Source: Clostridiales bacterium (GTDB taxonomy: Bacteria; Bacillota; Clostridia; TANB77; CAG-508). Taken from it: a stretch of DNA of 64,000 nt. How positions within the stretch are numbered: the first letter of the stretch is position 1; each line of letters starts with the position of its first letter. The position numbers and the translations under genes were made by a program. This document shows, in pieces, positions 1-8,832 of the stretch. The DNA is taken from the NCBI GenBank assembly GCA_003534295.1, contig DPDV01000008.1, positions 139,659 to 203,658 of the forward strand. Reading direction: 5' to 3'. Below the pieces are notes generated by a model. That model worked only from the letters and a program-made list of their open reading frames with translations, made no database searches and was not told the origin of the DNA.

Positions 1-81
1 AATTGTTCTTGCGTCATATATTAATATTACACCTATTAGGGCTAATATGCTCCCTACTAACTTAATTATTATTTTTCCCAC
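1..81 (-). CDS. Partial small membrane protein (N-terminus only)
   Basis: The gene starts at a GTG at 79-81 and runs off the window edge. An AAAGGA ribosome binding site lies 8 bases upstream, inside the end of the neighbouring gene. The 27 visible residues begin VGKIIIKLVGSILALIGVIL: two lysines, then a hydrophobic stretch that looks like a first membrane helix. The family cannot be named from so little. It lies 16 bases downstream of the epimerase-like gene on the same strand, so the two are probably co-transcribed. Confidence 0.6.
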   Translation of the reverse strand, partial: MGKIIIKLVGSILALIGVILIYDARTI

Positions 82-97
82 TTTTTTGTTCCTTTCG

Positions 98-967
98 TTA
101 AAAAAATTCTACCGTATACTTACATTCAAAAGTTTGTTTTGGTTTTAATACAATTAAATCTTGTTTTTGTGTAAATACTCCTGAACTTTTCACATTATCT
201 GCTGTTGAGTACCATGGCTCTATGCATATAAATGGTGCATTTGGTTTTGACCATATTGCTAAGTATGGAAAATCTGTAAAGTCCATTGTTAATATTGTTT
301 TATTTTGTTCTTTATTTTTTAAACTTACTTTTTTTGATGTAATTCCCTTCATTATTATGGCATCATTTTTGAAAGAATTTTCATTTAAATTTATTACTTT
401 TTTATCCACTAATATGTCTTTTGCATATTCTGTTCCTATTAATCCATCTACCAAATATAAAAAGTGTAATTTTTCTTCTTTTTCTTCAAATTCCAAATAA
501 TAGTTGCCTTTTTTTAACTGCTCTATATCTATTTTAAATGCAGGGTGACCACCTATTCCAAATGGCATATTAGTTATTCCTGTATTTATTACTTTATATA
601 TTGTTGTTAATTTATTTTCATCTATTCTATATGTTGTATATAATTCGAAATCATATGGATATCTTGACAGTGTATATTTGTTACTTTTTAGCATATATGA
701 GTGAAAATTGTCCAATTTAGTTAATGGTTCAAATTCTAAATCTCTTGCAAAACCATGTTGTGGCATTTCATAAGTTCTTCCACCTATTATTGTTTGATTT
801 TTCTTTAGTTTTCCTACTACTGGGAATAATATTGGCGAATGTCTTTTCCAATATATTTTTCCATTTTCGTCTATACAGTCTTTTCCCTGATGTATTTTTT
901 CTTCTCCATTTAGCTTAAAACTTATTAATTCTCCACCAAATTTTGAGGTTAATATTTGTGCCTGCAT
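98..967 (-). CDS. Aldose 1-epimerase family protein (LacX-like)
   Basis: A 289-residue protein of the galactose mutarotase-like superfamily, which interconverts alpha and beta anomers of aldoses or related sugar phosphates. Family-like segments are SPILFPVVGKL near residue 45, the histidine of MPQHGFAR near 72, GIGGHPAFKI near 140 and a C-terminal CIEPWYSTAD. The two histidines and the glutamate are where the family places its catalytic residues. Length fits the LacX/YeaD-type subfamily. A GGAGGTGG site precedes the ATG. The exact substrate cannot be inferred, and there is no sugar operon around it. Confidence 0.85.
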   Translation of the reverse strand: MQAQILTSKFGGELISFKLNGEEKIHQGKDCIDENGKIYWKRHSPILFPVVGKLKKNQTIIGGRTYEMPQHGFARDLEFEPLTKLDNFHSYMLKSNKYTLSRYPYDFELYTTYRIDENKLTTIYKVINTGITNMPFGIGGHPAFKIDIEQLKKGNYYLEFEEKEEKLHFLYLVDGLIGTEYAKDILVDKKVINLNENSFKNDAIIMKGITSKKVSLKNKEQNKTILTMDFTDFPYLAIWSKPNAPFICIEPWYSTADNVKSSGVFTQKQDLIVLKPKQTFECKYTVEFF

Positions 968-1058
968 TTTCCACCTCCAAATTTATATACTAACTTCTTT
1001 ATAATTCTATCATTTTTTGACAATTTAATCAAGAGGTATTACATAATAGATTAATTTA

Positions 1059-1133
1059 CATATTACTGGTTGATGATTTTTAGAGTTATATTGTTTCATC
1101 GTTTTAGTTGTATAATATATTAAGCAGTAACAT
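1059..1133. repeat. Copy of a dispersed AT-rich MITE-like repeat
   Basis: The segment TTTTTAGAGTTATATT followed by TTTTAGTTGTATAATATATT recurs in related form at 43758-43874 and, reverse-complemented, at 34614-34685. The outer ends (ATATTACTGG and AGCAGTAACAT) are roughly inverted. All three copies sit in intergenic DNA upstream of genes. It is probably a small non-autonomous repeat; boundaries are approximate. Confidence 0.4.
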
Positions 1134-1153
1134 TTACATAATTTGTAAGCTTG

Positions 1154-1182
1154 TTGATATAATAAAAACATTGTGATATAAT
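1154..1182 (+). promoter_or_regulatory. Sigma-A type promoter of mutS2
   Basis: TTGATA at 1154-1159 and TATAAT at 1177-1182 are separated by 17 bases, close to the housekeeping consensus. The -10 box lies 20 bases upstream of the mutS2 start codon. Confidence 0.6.
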
Positions 1183-1202
1183 GACCTGCAGAGGAGATTA
1201 CT

Positions 1203-3545
1203 ATGTTAGATAAATTAGAATATAATGAAATTATTAAATTAGTTAGCAATTATTGTAAAACATATATAGGTAAGGTTTCTGTTTTGAATTTAAAACCTTG
1301 CTTTGATTTTGAAGGGGTTTCTCGCCTTTTAACTGAAACGGCAGAGGCAATGGATATCAGTATAAGAAAATCTAATATTCCCATTTGTGAAATTCCCAAT
1401 ATCGATATATGGATTAAGCATCTAGAAAGTAACAATGTGTTGTCTGCCAAGGCATTAATTGAAATTGCCACAGTATTAAAAATATCACGTGAATTAAAAA
1501 ATTATTTCTTTGATGATACTAGTTTTAGCACTAATGATTTTCCTATATTATTTGATTTTTTTAATTCTTTATATATTAATAAAAGCGTTGAAACAACTAT
1601 TTTTGAGAAAATACTAGATGAAAATACAATTGCAGATAGCGCTTCTGCTAAACTTTCTGCTATAAGGAGAAACAGAAAAAAAGCTGAACAAGCAGTTAGA
1701 GACAAACTTGACTCTATTATTCATTCTAGCAATTACTCTAAGTATTTAATGGAACCTATAGTTACAATTAGAAATGATAGATTTGTTATTCCATTAAAGC
1801 AAGAATATAGAAATACAATTAAGGGTTTTATCCACGATACTTCAAGTAGTGGCTCAACCGTATATCTGGAACCTTTAAGTGTTTTTGAGATTAATAATGA
1901 GATTAATAATTTTAAGATAGAAGAAAATATTGAAATTGAAAAAATACTTCATGACCTTTCTATTCTTCTTTATAAATATACTAGTGAACTAAAGCAAAAT
2001 ATTTGTATTATTGGCAAATTAGATGTTTTATCGGCTAAAGTTTCATATTCTAAAAGTATTGATGGCATTAATCCCATTTTAAATACAGAAAAATATATAA
2101 ATTTAGTTGGGGCACGTCATCCATTAATTGATAGAAATAAAATTGTTCCTATTGATATTAAATTAGGGCAAGATTTCAACTGTTTAATCATTACTGGTCC
2201 AAATACTGGCGGTAAAACTGTATGCTTAAAAACAACAGGATTGCTACTTTTAATGGCATATACCGGCTTATATATTCCTTGCAATGAAAATAGTTCTATC
2301 TGTATATTTAAAAATATATTTGCAGATATTGGAGATGAACAAAGTATAAGTGAATCTTTAAGCACTTTTTCTGCTCATATTACAAATATTATCAATATTA
2401 CTAATAACGCAGATGAAAATTGCTTGATTTTATTGGATGAATTAGGCTCTGGAACAGATCCAATAGAAGGTGCAAATTTGGCAATAAGCATTCTTAATTT
2501 CTTTTATAATACTGGTTGCCTTGTTCTTGCTACTACACATTACCAAGAACTTAAAAATTATGCTTTAGTTACACATGGTTTTGAAAATGCTAGTTCTGAA
2601 TTTGATGTAGAAAACTTAAAACCTACCTATAAGCTGTTGATCGGAATTCCAGGAAAGAGTAATGCATTTGCTATCAGTAAAAAACTTGGATTAAATCAAG
2701 AAATTTTAAACAACGCTTATTCTTTACTTAAAGATGATAATATTCATATAGAAGATATTTTAAAAAGCATTTATGATAACAAATTACAAATAGAACGTGA
2801 AAAACAAGATATTGATAAAAATTTGGCTCAAATCCAAACTCTAAGGAAGGAACTAGAAAAAGAAAATACGGGTGTTAAACAAAAAGAAAAGGAATTGATT
2901 GAAACTGCAAAACTTGAAGCCAGAAATATACTTTTATCTGCCAAAGAAGAGGCTAATGAAATTATCAAACAACTAAATAATATAAATCATGATTTAAAAT
3001 CTGCAAATAGTTTAAGAAATTCACTAAATGATAAAATAAAACAATTTGATATTCCTCAAAAAGAAAATGGTAATTTAACCAAATCAGATATTCAGTTAGG
3101 TATGTTGGTGGAAGTTATCCCTTTTAATACAATTGGAACAGTAATAAGTTTTCCAAGCAAATCCAATGAAGTACAAATTCAAATGGGAAATACAAAAATG
3201 AATATTAGCTTATCTAATTTAAAGAAAACAGCTAAAGCTTTAGCAAAAGAAAATTTTTCTACCACAAAAGTAAACAAAAATAATGGTTCAAAATCAAAAT
3301 ACATTTCTCCAGAAATAAATGTTATTGGGCAAAATGTTGATGAAGCCACTTATATTATAGATAAATATTTAGATGATTGTACAATTTCTAATATTGCAAC
3401 TATTAGGATTGTACATGGAAAGGGCACAGGCAAATTACGTGAAGGAATACACTCTTTTTTAAAAAAACACCCTCATGTAAAATCATTTAGACTAGGTACC
3501 TTTGGCGAAGGCGAAATGGGAGTAACCGTAGTAGAATTAAAATAA
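1203..3545 (+). CDS. mutS2: Endonuclease MutS2
   Basis: A 780-residue MutS2, close to the usual length of about 785. MutS2 is a MutS-like ATPase with a C-terminal Smr nuclease domain; it is implicated in suppressing recombination and in rescuing collided ribosomes. Visible parts are the core and clamp domains (residues 1-300), Walker A GPNTGGKT near 333, Walker B LLDELGSGTDP near 412, the switch ATTHY near 445, a coiled coil (515-610), and an Smr domain at the end with HGKGTGKLR and the closing GGT-like GEGEMGVTVVEL. GAGGAG precedes the ATG. It is alone on the plus strand and ends in its own terminator. Confidence 0.96.
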   Translation: MLDKLEYNEIIKLVSNYCKTYIGKVSVLNLKPCFDFEGVSRLLTETAEAMDISIRKSNIPICEIPNIDIWIKHLESNNVLSAKALIEIATVLKISRELKNYFFDDTSFSTNDFPILFDFFNSLYINKSVETTIFEKILDENTIADSASAKLSAIRRNRKKAEQAVRDKLDSIIHSSNYSKYLMEPIVTIRNDRFVIPLKQEYRNTIKGFIHDTSSSGSTVYLEPLSVFEINNEINNFKIEENIEIEKILHDLSILLYKYTSELKQNICIIGKLDVLSAKVSYSKSIDGINPILNTEKYINLVGARHPLIDRNKIVPIDIKLGQDFNCLIITGPNTGGKTVCLKTTGLLLLMAYTGLYIPCNENSSICIFKNIFADIGDEQSISESLSTFSAHITNIINITNNADENCLILLDELGSGTDPIEGANLAISILNFFYNTGCLVLATTHYQELKNYALVTHGFENASSEFDVENLKPTYKLLIGIPGKSNAFAISKKLGLNQEILNNAYSLLKDDNIHIEDILKSIYDNKLQIEREKQDIDKNLAQIQTLRKELEKENTGVKQKEKELIETAKLEARNILLSAKEEANEIIKQLNNINHDLKSANSLRNSLNDKIKQFDIPQKENGNLTKSDIQLGMLVEVIPFNTIGTVISFPSKSNEVQIQMGNTKMNISLSNLKKTAKALAKENFSTTKVNKNNGSKSKYISPEINVIGQNVDEATYIIDKYLDDCTISNIATIRIVHGKGTGKLREGIHSFLKKHPHVKSFRLGTFGEGEMGVTVVELK

Positions 3546-3548
3546 GCT

Positions 3549-3582
3549 AAAAATCACAGAAGTTTTTTCTGTGATTTTTTTG
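3549..3582. terminator. Bidirectional terminator between mutS2 and the cyclophilin gene
   Basis: The stem AAAAATCACAG / CTGTGATTTTT (11 bp) has a T-rich tail on the plus strand and an A-rich mirror on the other side. It lies between two converging genes and can serve both. Confidence 0.85.
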
Positions 3583-3584
3583 TT

Positions 3585-4400
3585 TTAATGTGAATATCCA
3601 TAATATTGTTGCATTAACCAAGAATAATAGTCAAAAACATCTAATGTTGTTGGAATTCCATAGTCAACTCCAAATGTTTCTACTGTTATACTTTTTATAA
3701 CTGGTGGCTCTATTGGTCTATCTGATGCTATTTTATTGCCGTCCGAATCTTTTGGTGCTTCTGCATTTTCTTCTAATTCACTTTCTCTATATACAACTTT
3801 TACATCCTTTATTTTGTTTACTATATCCATTCCCTCTATAACTTTTCCAAATGCCGCATATGTTCCATCAAGGCTTGTATTATCTGCAGTCATTATAAAG
3901 AATTGGGCTCCTGCTGAGTTGTAGCCTTTCTTTAATATATCTGCTGATTGGTTTCCATAGCTTGCTCTTGCCATAGAGATTACACCTGTTTCGTGTTTTA
4001 AAATATTATCATTATATCCGTTTGCAATGAATTCACCTGGTATGCAGTATTCTTTGTCTTGGTCCTCTGCTATTTCTTTTAAATCACTTAGTTTTGGAGC
4101 TCCTGTTCCGTCTCCATTTTTAGATCCACCTTGTATCATAAAATCTGGAATAGTTCTATGGAAATTAAGTCCATTATAGTAACCATTATTTGCAAGTTTT
4201 ATAAAGTTTGCAACTGTATTTGGTGCCATCTCTGGATATAATTCTATTTTTATTGTCCCATATCCTTCAACTTCCATTGTAGCTATTGGATTTTGTACTT
4301 TTAATGTGGCCTTTTTGTATATTCCATATCCTACAAATCCAATCCCTGCTACTAATAATAAAATTCCTAAAATTAATAAAATTTTAACAAATACTTTCAT
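3585..4400 (-). CDS. Membrane-anchored cyclophilin-type peptidyl-prolyl isomerase
   Basis: A 271-residue cyclophilin that catalyses cis-trans isomerisation of X-Pro bonds. Residues 5-28 are a single hydrophobic helix with no lipobox cysteine, so the enzyme is probably tethered outside the cell. Cyclophilin hallmarks follow: ATMEVEGYGTIKIELYPEMAPNTV, then FHRTIPDFMIQGG with the catalytic arginine, then GAQFFIMTADNTSLDGTYAAFGKV. A loop of acidic and polar residues near 210-225 is an insertion. It lies 9 bases downstream of disA on the same strand. Confidence 0.93.
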   Translation of the reverse strand: MKVFVKILLILGILLLVAGIGFVGYGIYKKATLKVQNPIATMEVEGYGTIKIELYPEMAPNTVANFIKLANNGYYNGLNFHRTIPDFMIQGGSKNGDGTGAPKLSDLKEIAEDQDKEYCIPGEFIANGYNDNILKHETGVISMARASYGNQSADILKKGYNSAGAQFFIMTADNTSLDGTYAAFGKVIEGMDIVNKIKDVKVVYRESELEENAEAPKDSDGNKIASDRPIEPPVIKSITVETFGVDYGIPTTLDVFDYYSWLMQQYYGYSH

Positions 4401-4409
4401 TTTTTCCTC

Positions 4410-5465
4410 CTATAAAATCAAATTGTCAAAAACAAATTGTTCTTGCATCCTTTTTAATGACTGTTTAATAGTTCTAGCTCTTACTTCTCCTATGCCTTCA
4501 ACTTCATCTAGTTGTGGAATGTCTGCTGCCAATATATGTTGAAATGATTTAAATGATTTAACTAAGTTGTCCACTATATTGCTTGGCATTCTAGGTATTT
4601 TATTAAGTACTCTATACCCTCTTGTGTATACACCAACTTCATCATAGTTTTCAAAGTCTTGATACCCAAGCATTTTTGCTATTTTATCTGATTTCATTAA
4701 ATCTTCATGATTTAATTTTTCTATTTCCTCTAATATTTTGTCTGGTAGTTTCTTTTTACTTGGAGACATATAATCTTTTACAATTAGCAATTCCTCATTT
4801 TCTAGGTCGCCAACTAATTCTTTTAATTGAATTTCTAATAATCGTCCCTCATCACCTAATTCAAAAATGGCTCTTTCAACTTCTTCTACCATTTTTCTTA
4901 CCATTTCAGCTCTTTGTATTGATATTATCACATTTTCTAATGTAACTATATCATTAAATTCGTATTCATTTAATAGACTCAACTTGCTGTCAAATACTTT
5001 TTTGTATTTTTCAACCGTTTGCAGTGCTTGATTTGCCTTTGAAATAACTTTTGATGTATCTTCTAATACATATCTTTCATTTCCTTTAAATATTGTTATA
5101 ATACTTCTTCTTTGTGAAATGCTTATTACCAAAGCTCCTGTTTGCTTTGCAGTACGCTCTGCCGTTCTATGTCTGGTACCAGTTTCTGTTGTTATTATAC
5201 TAGAGTCTGGAATAAGTTGTGTATTAGCATACAAAATCTTTTTAAAATCAGCACTTAAAACAATAGCACCATCCATTTTAGCTAATTCATATAATCTTGA
5301 TGATGTATAATCTATGTCTAATCTAAAGCCACCATCTACTAAATCTAAAACCTCTTTCGTGTCGCTTATAACAATTAATGCACCTGTCTTTGCCTTTAAA
5401 ATGTTTTCCAAACCATCCCTAATAGGTGTACCTGGTGCAATAAGTTTTAGAATTTCTGTAATCAT
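4410..5465 (-). CDS. disA: DNA integrity scanning protein DisA (diadenylate cyclase)
   Basis: DisA makes c-di-AMP from two ATP while scanning DNA for branched structures; in spore formers it couples damage to sporulation and germination. The DAC domain carries the DGA motif (KMDGAIVLS) and the RHR motif (GTRHRTAERTA), followed by a helical spine and a C-terminal helix-hairpin-helix region (LDEVEGIGEVRART). I chose the second ATG of an ATGATG pair because AAGGAGGG lies at proper distance. A longer reading from 5495 would place that binding site inside the gene. It follows radA by about 30 bases, the usual radA-disA arrangement. Confidence 0.95.
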   Translation of the reverse strand: MITEILKLIAPGTPIRDGLENILKAKTGALIVISDTKEVLDLVDGGFRLDIDYTSSRLYELAKMDGAIVLSADFKKILYANTQLIPDSSIITTETGTRHRTAERTAKQTGALVISISQRRSIITIFKGNERYVLEDTSKVISKANQALQTVEKYKKVFDSKLSLLNEYEFNDIVTLENVIISIQRAEMVRKMVEEVERAIFELGDEGRLLEIQLKELVGDLENEELLIVKDYMSPSKKKLPDKILEEIEKLNHEDLMKSDKIAKMLGYQDFENYDEVGVYTRGYRVLNKIPRMPSNIVDNLVKSFKSFQHILAADIPQLDEVEGIGEVRARTIKQSLKRMQEQFVFDNLIL

Positions 5466-5469
5466 CATA

Positions 5470-5490
5470 CCCTCCTTGTCACTTTTGGGA
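5470..5490 (-). repeat. Leader repeat shared with radA (copy 1)
   Basis: On the minus strand this reads TCCCAAAAGTGACAAGGAGG, directly ahead of the disA start. A near-identical segment precedes radA at 6864-6885. It contains the ribosome binding site, but the identity extends about 10 bases beyond it. Confidence 0.5.
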
Positions 5491-5497
5491 CACACTT

Positions 5498-6859
5498 TTA
5501 TTTAAGTCCAACTGCTTTCATTGCTTCAATAACGTTGCTAACACCTATTATATCTAATTTGTATTTTTCTTTCAATAGTTTTTTGTTACTTTTTGGAATT
5601 ATACACGTTTTAAATCCTAGTTTTTCTGCTTCTTTTAATCTTTTATCAATTAAATTTACTGCCCTTACCTCTCCTGTTAATCCAACCTCTCCTATTACTA
5701 AAGTATCTTTTGGAATACTATAGTTTTTGAAACTTGATGCACAAACCAATACAATACCTAAATCAACTGCAGGCTCTATCAGCCTTATTCCACTTACCAC
5801 ATTTAAATATATATCTTGTGAACTTAAATTTAGCCCTGCTTTTTTTTCAAGTACTGCTACTAAAAGGGTTAATCTGTTATAGTCTATACCGTTTGCTGTT
5901 CTTCTTGGCATACCAAAAACTGTTGGAGTTGTTAATGCTTGCAATTCTATAAGAAGTGGCCTTGTTCCTTCCATACTTGCAACAACAATTGAACCAGCAG
6001 GATTATCTTCTCTTTCTGAAATTAATATAGAAGATGGATTTGCTATTTCTACCATTCCCTCATTTTGCATTTCAAACATTCCTACTTCATTTGTTGAGCC
6101 AAATCTGTTTTTTACACTTCTTAAAATTCTGTATGAAAAGTATCTTTCCCCCTCTAAATAAAGTACAGTGTCAACCATATGCTCTAACACTCTTGGCCCT
6201 GCTATATTTCCTTCCTTAGTAACATGCCCAATAATTATTGTAGTAATATCGTTGCTTTTGCACACTCTCATTATTCTTGAAGTAATTTCCCTTACTTGGC
6301 TTACTGTACCAGCCGCTGATGATATATCTTCTGAATACATTGTTTGTATTGAATCAATAATAACAAGTTTTGGGCACATTTGTAATATATTTTCCTGTAT
6401 TAGGTCTATATCAGTTTCTCCCAAGAACATAATATCCTCATTATTAATATTTAACCTATCTGCTCTTATTTTTATTTGCTCTGCTGATTCTTCTCCTGAA
6501 ACATATAAAACTTTTCCTTCTCCAGACATTTTATTGCATAATTGTAAAATTAATGTTGATTTTCCAATACCAGGTTCACCACCAAGTAGCACTAATGAGC
6601 CCCTTACTAAACCTCCGCCTAATACTCTATCCAGTTCGCCTATTCCTGTACTTGTCCTTACTTTTTCTTTACCTTCTACTTCTTTTAGCATTTTTGGAGT
6701 TGCATTTTTTTTACCTTTTTCTGCACTATTTTTATTTTCTTTTATTATCTTTTCTTCATAAAAACTATTCCATTCATTGCAGGCAGGACATTTTCCCAAC
6801 CATTTAGCTGATTCATATCCACAACTACTACATACAAATATTGTTTTGTCCTTTCCCAT
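5498..6859 (-). CDS. radA: DNA repair protein RadA/Sms
   Basis: A 453-residue RadA, a RecA-like helicase that promotes branch migration during recombination. It has a four-cysteine zinc finger at the N-terminus (CSSCGYESAKWLGKCPAC), Walker A GGEPGIGKST near residue 90, the RadA-specific KNRFGSTNEVG near 250, and a Lon-like C-terminal domain. The start is the ATG at 6857-6859, preceded by AAAGGAGGG; this gives MGKDKTIFVCSSCG, the usual N-terminus. Upstream in-frame codons would add 28 non-homologous residues. Likely in one transcript with disA. Confidence 0.95.
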   Translation of the reverse strand: MGKDKTIFVCSSCGYESAKWLGKCPACNEWNSFYEEKIIKENKNSAEKGKKNATPKMLKEVEGKEKVRTSTGIGELDRVLGGGLVRGSLVLLGGEPGIGKSTLILQLCNKMSGEGKVLYVSGEESAEQIKIRADRLNINNEDIMFLGETDIDLIQENILQMCPKLVIIDSIQTMYSEDISSAAGTVSQVREITSRIMRVCKSNDITTIIIGHVTKEGNIAGPRVLEHMVDTVLYLEGERYFSYRILRSVKNRFGSTNEVGMFEMQNEGMVEIANPSSILISEREDNPAGSIVVASMEGTRPLLIELQALTTPTVFGMPRRTANGIDYNRLTLLVAVLEKKAGLNLSSQDIYLNVVSGIRLIEPAVDLGIVLVCASSFKNYSIPKDTLVIGEVGLTGEVRAVNLIDKRLKEAEKLGFKTCIIPKSNKKLLKEKYKLDIIGVSNVIEAMKAVGLK

Positions 6860-6863
6860 TTTT

Positions 6864-6885
6864 CCCTCCTTTGTCACTTTTGAGA
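6864..6885 (-). repeat. Leader repeat shared with disA (copy 2)
   Basis: The minus strand reads TCTCAAAAGTGACAAAGGAG just before radA and overlaps the stop codon of the GH15 gene. It matches the disA leader copy at 5470-5490 with a few changes. Confidence 0.5.
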
Positions 6886-8820
6886 TATTTCTTTTTGTGA
6901 CAAGACGAACATTGCATGCGACCATCCTAATCCAATTACCCAATTGGATGTCATTGTTTTATTATCTACTTGCTCTGCCAATAGTCCATGTTCATTGCAA
7001 CTGTTCACTACAAATTTTATACATTCTTCTGCTTTTTCTTTTTCTCCTTTTTGGTTATAATACATTGCCATCCATAATGTAGCTATTGGCCATGGATTTT
7101 GCCCTTCCATATAATGGTCTTGCTCAAATCTTAAATATCCTCCTGTATATGTTCTTAATGTTAAATTTATTTTTTCTATTGTATTATTAATCTTTTTTTC
7201 ATCTGCTGAAAATAATTTAAATGGTTCTACCGCACCAAGTATACTTATGTCTGTTTTTTGATCATTCAAATTTCTTAATAATGTTTTTGTTTTTTCATCA
7301 TACAAATTTTTTGATATATATTTTTTTAATTCTTCCATATATTTTCTTATATTTATTTCGTTTTTATGTATATTTTCAAGTTTTAATCTATTATTTGTAT
7401 ATTCTTCTTTTATATTTTCATATATTTCTAGCATACTATTGAATGCCCCATATATTGCGGCAAGCGAATATAAATGTACTCCTTCGTTCATTTCCCATAT
7501 ATCATAACTAATTGGTAGTTTTTCTCTTTCTTTTGTATGATATGTTTCTTCTATTTCATTTTTTACAACATCACTTTCATCTCTTGTGCCTAATATATTA
7601 TCCATATAAATAAATAGAAACCTCGTTGCCTTTTCACACATTTTTAATGTATCTTTTAAAAATTTTATTTCTTTTGTCTTTTTGTAGTGTTCATTTACAC
7701 CATATATTACACTTGCTGTTTCATCTATTTGATATCCCCAGCATGGAGCCAGCTTACCATCTGTATAAAATCTTTGCTCCCACATTCCATTTTCACTTTG
7801 TGTATTTTTGCAAAATACTTTATAAAACTTTTCGGTTTCCTTTGTCATATTTAATATGTCTAATGCCCTCGTTACAAACACTGCATCTCTTGGCCAGCAA
7901 TATGCATATTTTCCACACTTTGTGATATTTTCGTCCACTTCTATTGCTGCAGATATTCCGCCAACTTCTTGATTTGTTAATAATGGAAATAACAATATTG
8001 TTCTTTTGTATACTTTATTTAATTTTCTGTTAAATTCTGTGTCTTCTTCTGGCATCTGTAAAGTATCATGGTCTTTAACATATTTTCTCCAATATTTTTT
8101 TACTGTTACTTCTTCTTTTTGTGCATCTATTTTTTTTATTGCTTTTATCTGTTCTTGTAAATCTATTTCATTTTTATTTTCTATTATTGATATATATACA
8201 ACTAATTCTTTTATTTCATTTGGCTTTAATAAACCAATATTATAGCTTATACTAGAGTCTGGCGACATTCCTATATAATCTTTGTCTGCTATTTCTCCAC
8301 TGTTTATGTTATTTTTAGTATCATTTAATTGATAACTTAACATTTCTTTATTTGACGTTATGCAAAATGCTGTATTGTGTGTATATTGTATTAATGTATT
8401 ATCTTTTACAACTGCTCCTACCATATTATTATAGTCTGATAACAACTTTGAGTGTATCAAAAAATTCACATTTAATTCTATAGAATTCTTATTTTCAAAT
8501 GTATATTTTTTTACTAATACACTATTTTTTAGTAATACAAAATCAGTTTGTGTTATTTTTAAATTAAAATATGTGTTTTTAATTTCGGTATTTAAAATAT
8601 TAGTATCTTCTGTATAATACTGTTGATACATATTGTTAATGTCTTGATGTAAATATATAATCCCAGAATCGTTTATTTTTACTCCTGTTTCAAAGTAATC
8701 TATAAATTGCATATAATCAGGTGAAGGATAAATTAGTCTTAGTAATTCACCATTCTTGGAATAGCTGGCTGTTATGTTTTTTCCACCTATTATAGCATCA
8801 TTATAATATTTATTCTTCAT
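6874..8820 (-). CDS. Glycoside hydrolase family 15 protein (glucoamylase-like)
   Basis: A 648-residue enzyme of the GH15 family, which removes glucose units from alpha-glucans such as glycogen. The N-terminal 270 residues look like the beta-sandwich domain typical of bacterial GH15 proteins. The catalytic (alpha/alpha)6 barrel begins near 280 with KCGKYAYCWPRDAVFVTRAL, contains a candidate acid in YDIWEMNEGVHLYS near 440, and ends with a QNPWPIATLWMAMYY segment. There is no signal peptide, so it should act on intracellular glycogen or oligosaccharides. It lies immediately upstream of radA, with the radA leader overlapping its end. Confidence 0.88.
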   Translation of the reverse strand: MKNKYYNDAIIGGKNITASYSKNGELLRLIYPSPDYMQFIDYFETGVKINDSGIIYLHQDINNMYQQYYTEDTNILNTEIKNTYFNLKITQTDFVLLKNSVLVKKYTFENKNSIELNVNFLIHSKLLSDYNNMVGAVVKDNTLIQYTHNTAFCITSNKEMLSYQLNDTKNNINSGEIADKDYIGMSPDSSISYNIGLLKPNEIKELVVYISIIENKNEIDLQEQIKAIKKIDAQKEEVTVKKYWRKYVKDHDTLQMPEEDTEFNRKLNKVYKRTILLFPLLTNQEVGGISAAIEVDENITKCGKYAYCWPRDAVFVTRALDILNMTKETEKFYKVFCKNTQSENGMWEQRFYTDGKLAPCWGYQIDETASVIYGVNEHYKKTKEIKFLKDTLKMCEKATRFLFIYMDNILGTRDESDVVKNEIEETYHTKEREKLPISYDIWEMNEGVHLYSLAAIYGAFNSMLEIYENIKEEYTNNRLKLENIHKNEINIRKYMEELKKYISKNLYDEKTKTLLRNLNDQKTDISILGAVEPFKLFSADEKKINNTIEKINLTLRTYTGGYLRFEQDHYMEGQNPWPIATLWMAMYYNQKGEKEKAEECIKFVVNSCNEHGLLAEQVDNKTMTSNWVIGLGWSHAMFVLSQKEISQK

Positions 8821-8832
8821 TTGTTTTCCCCT

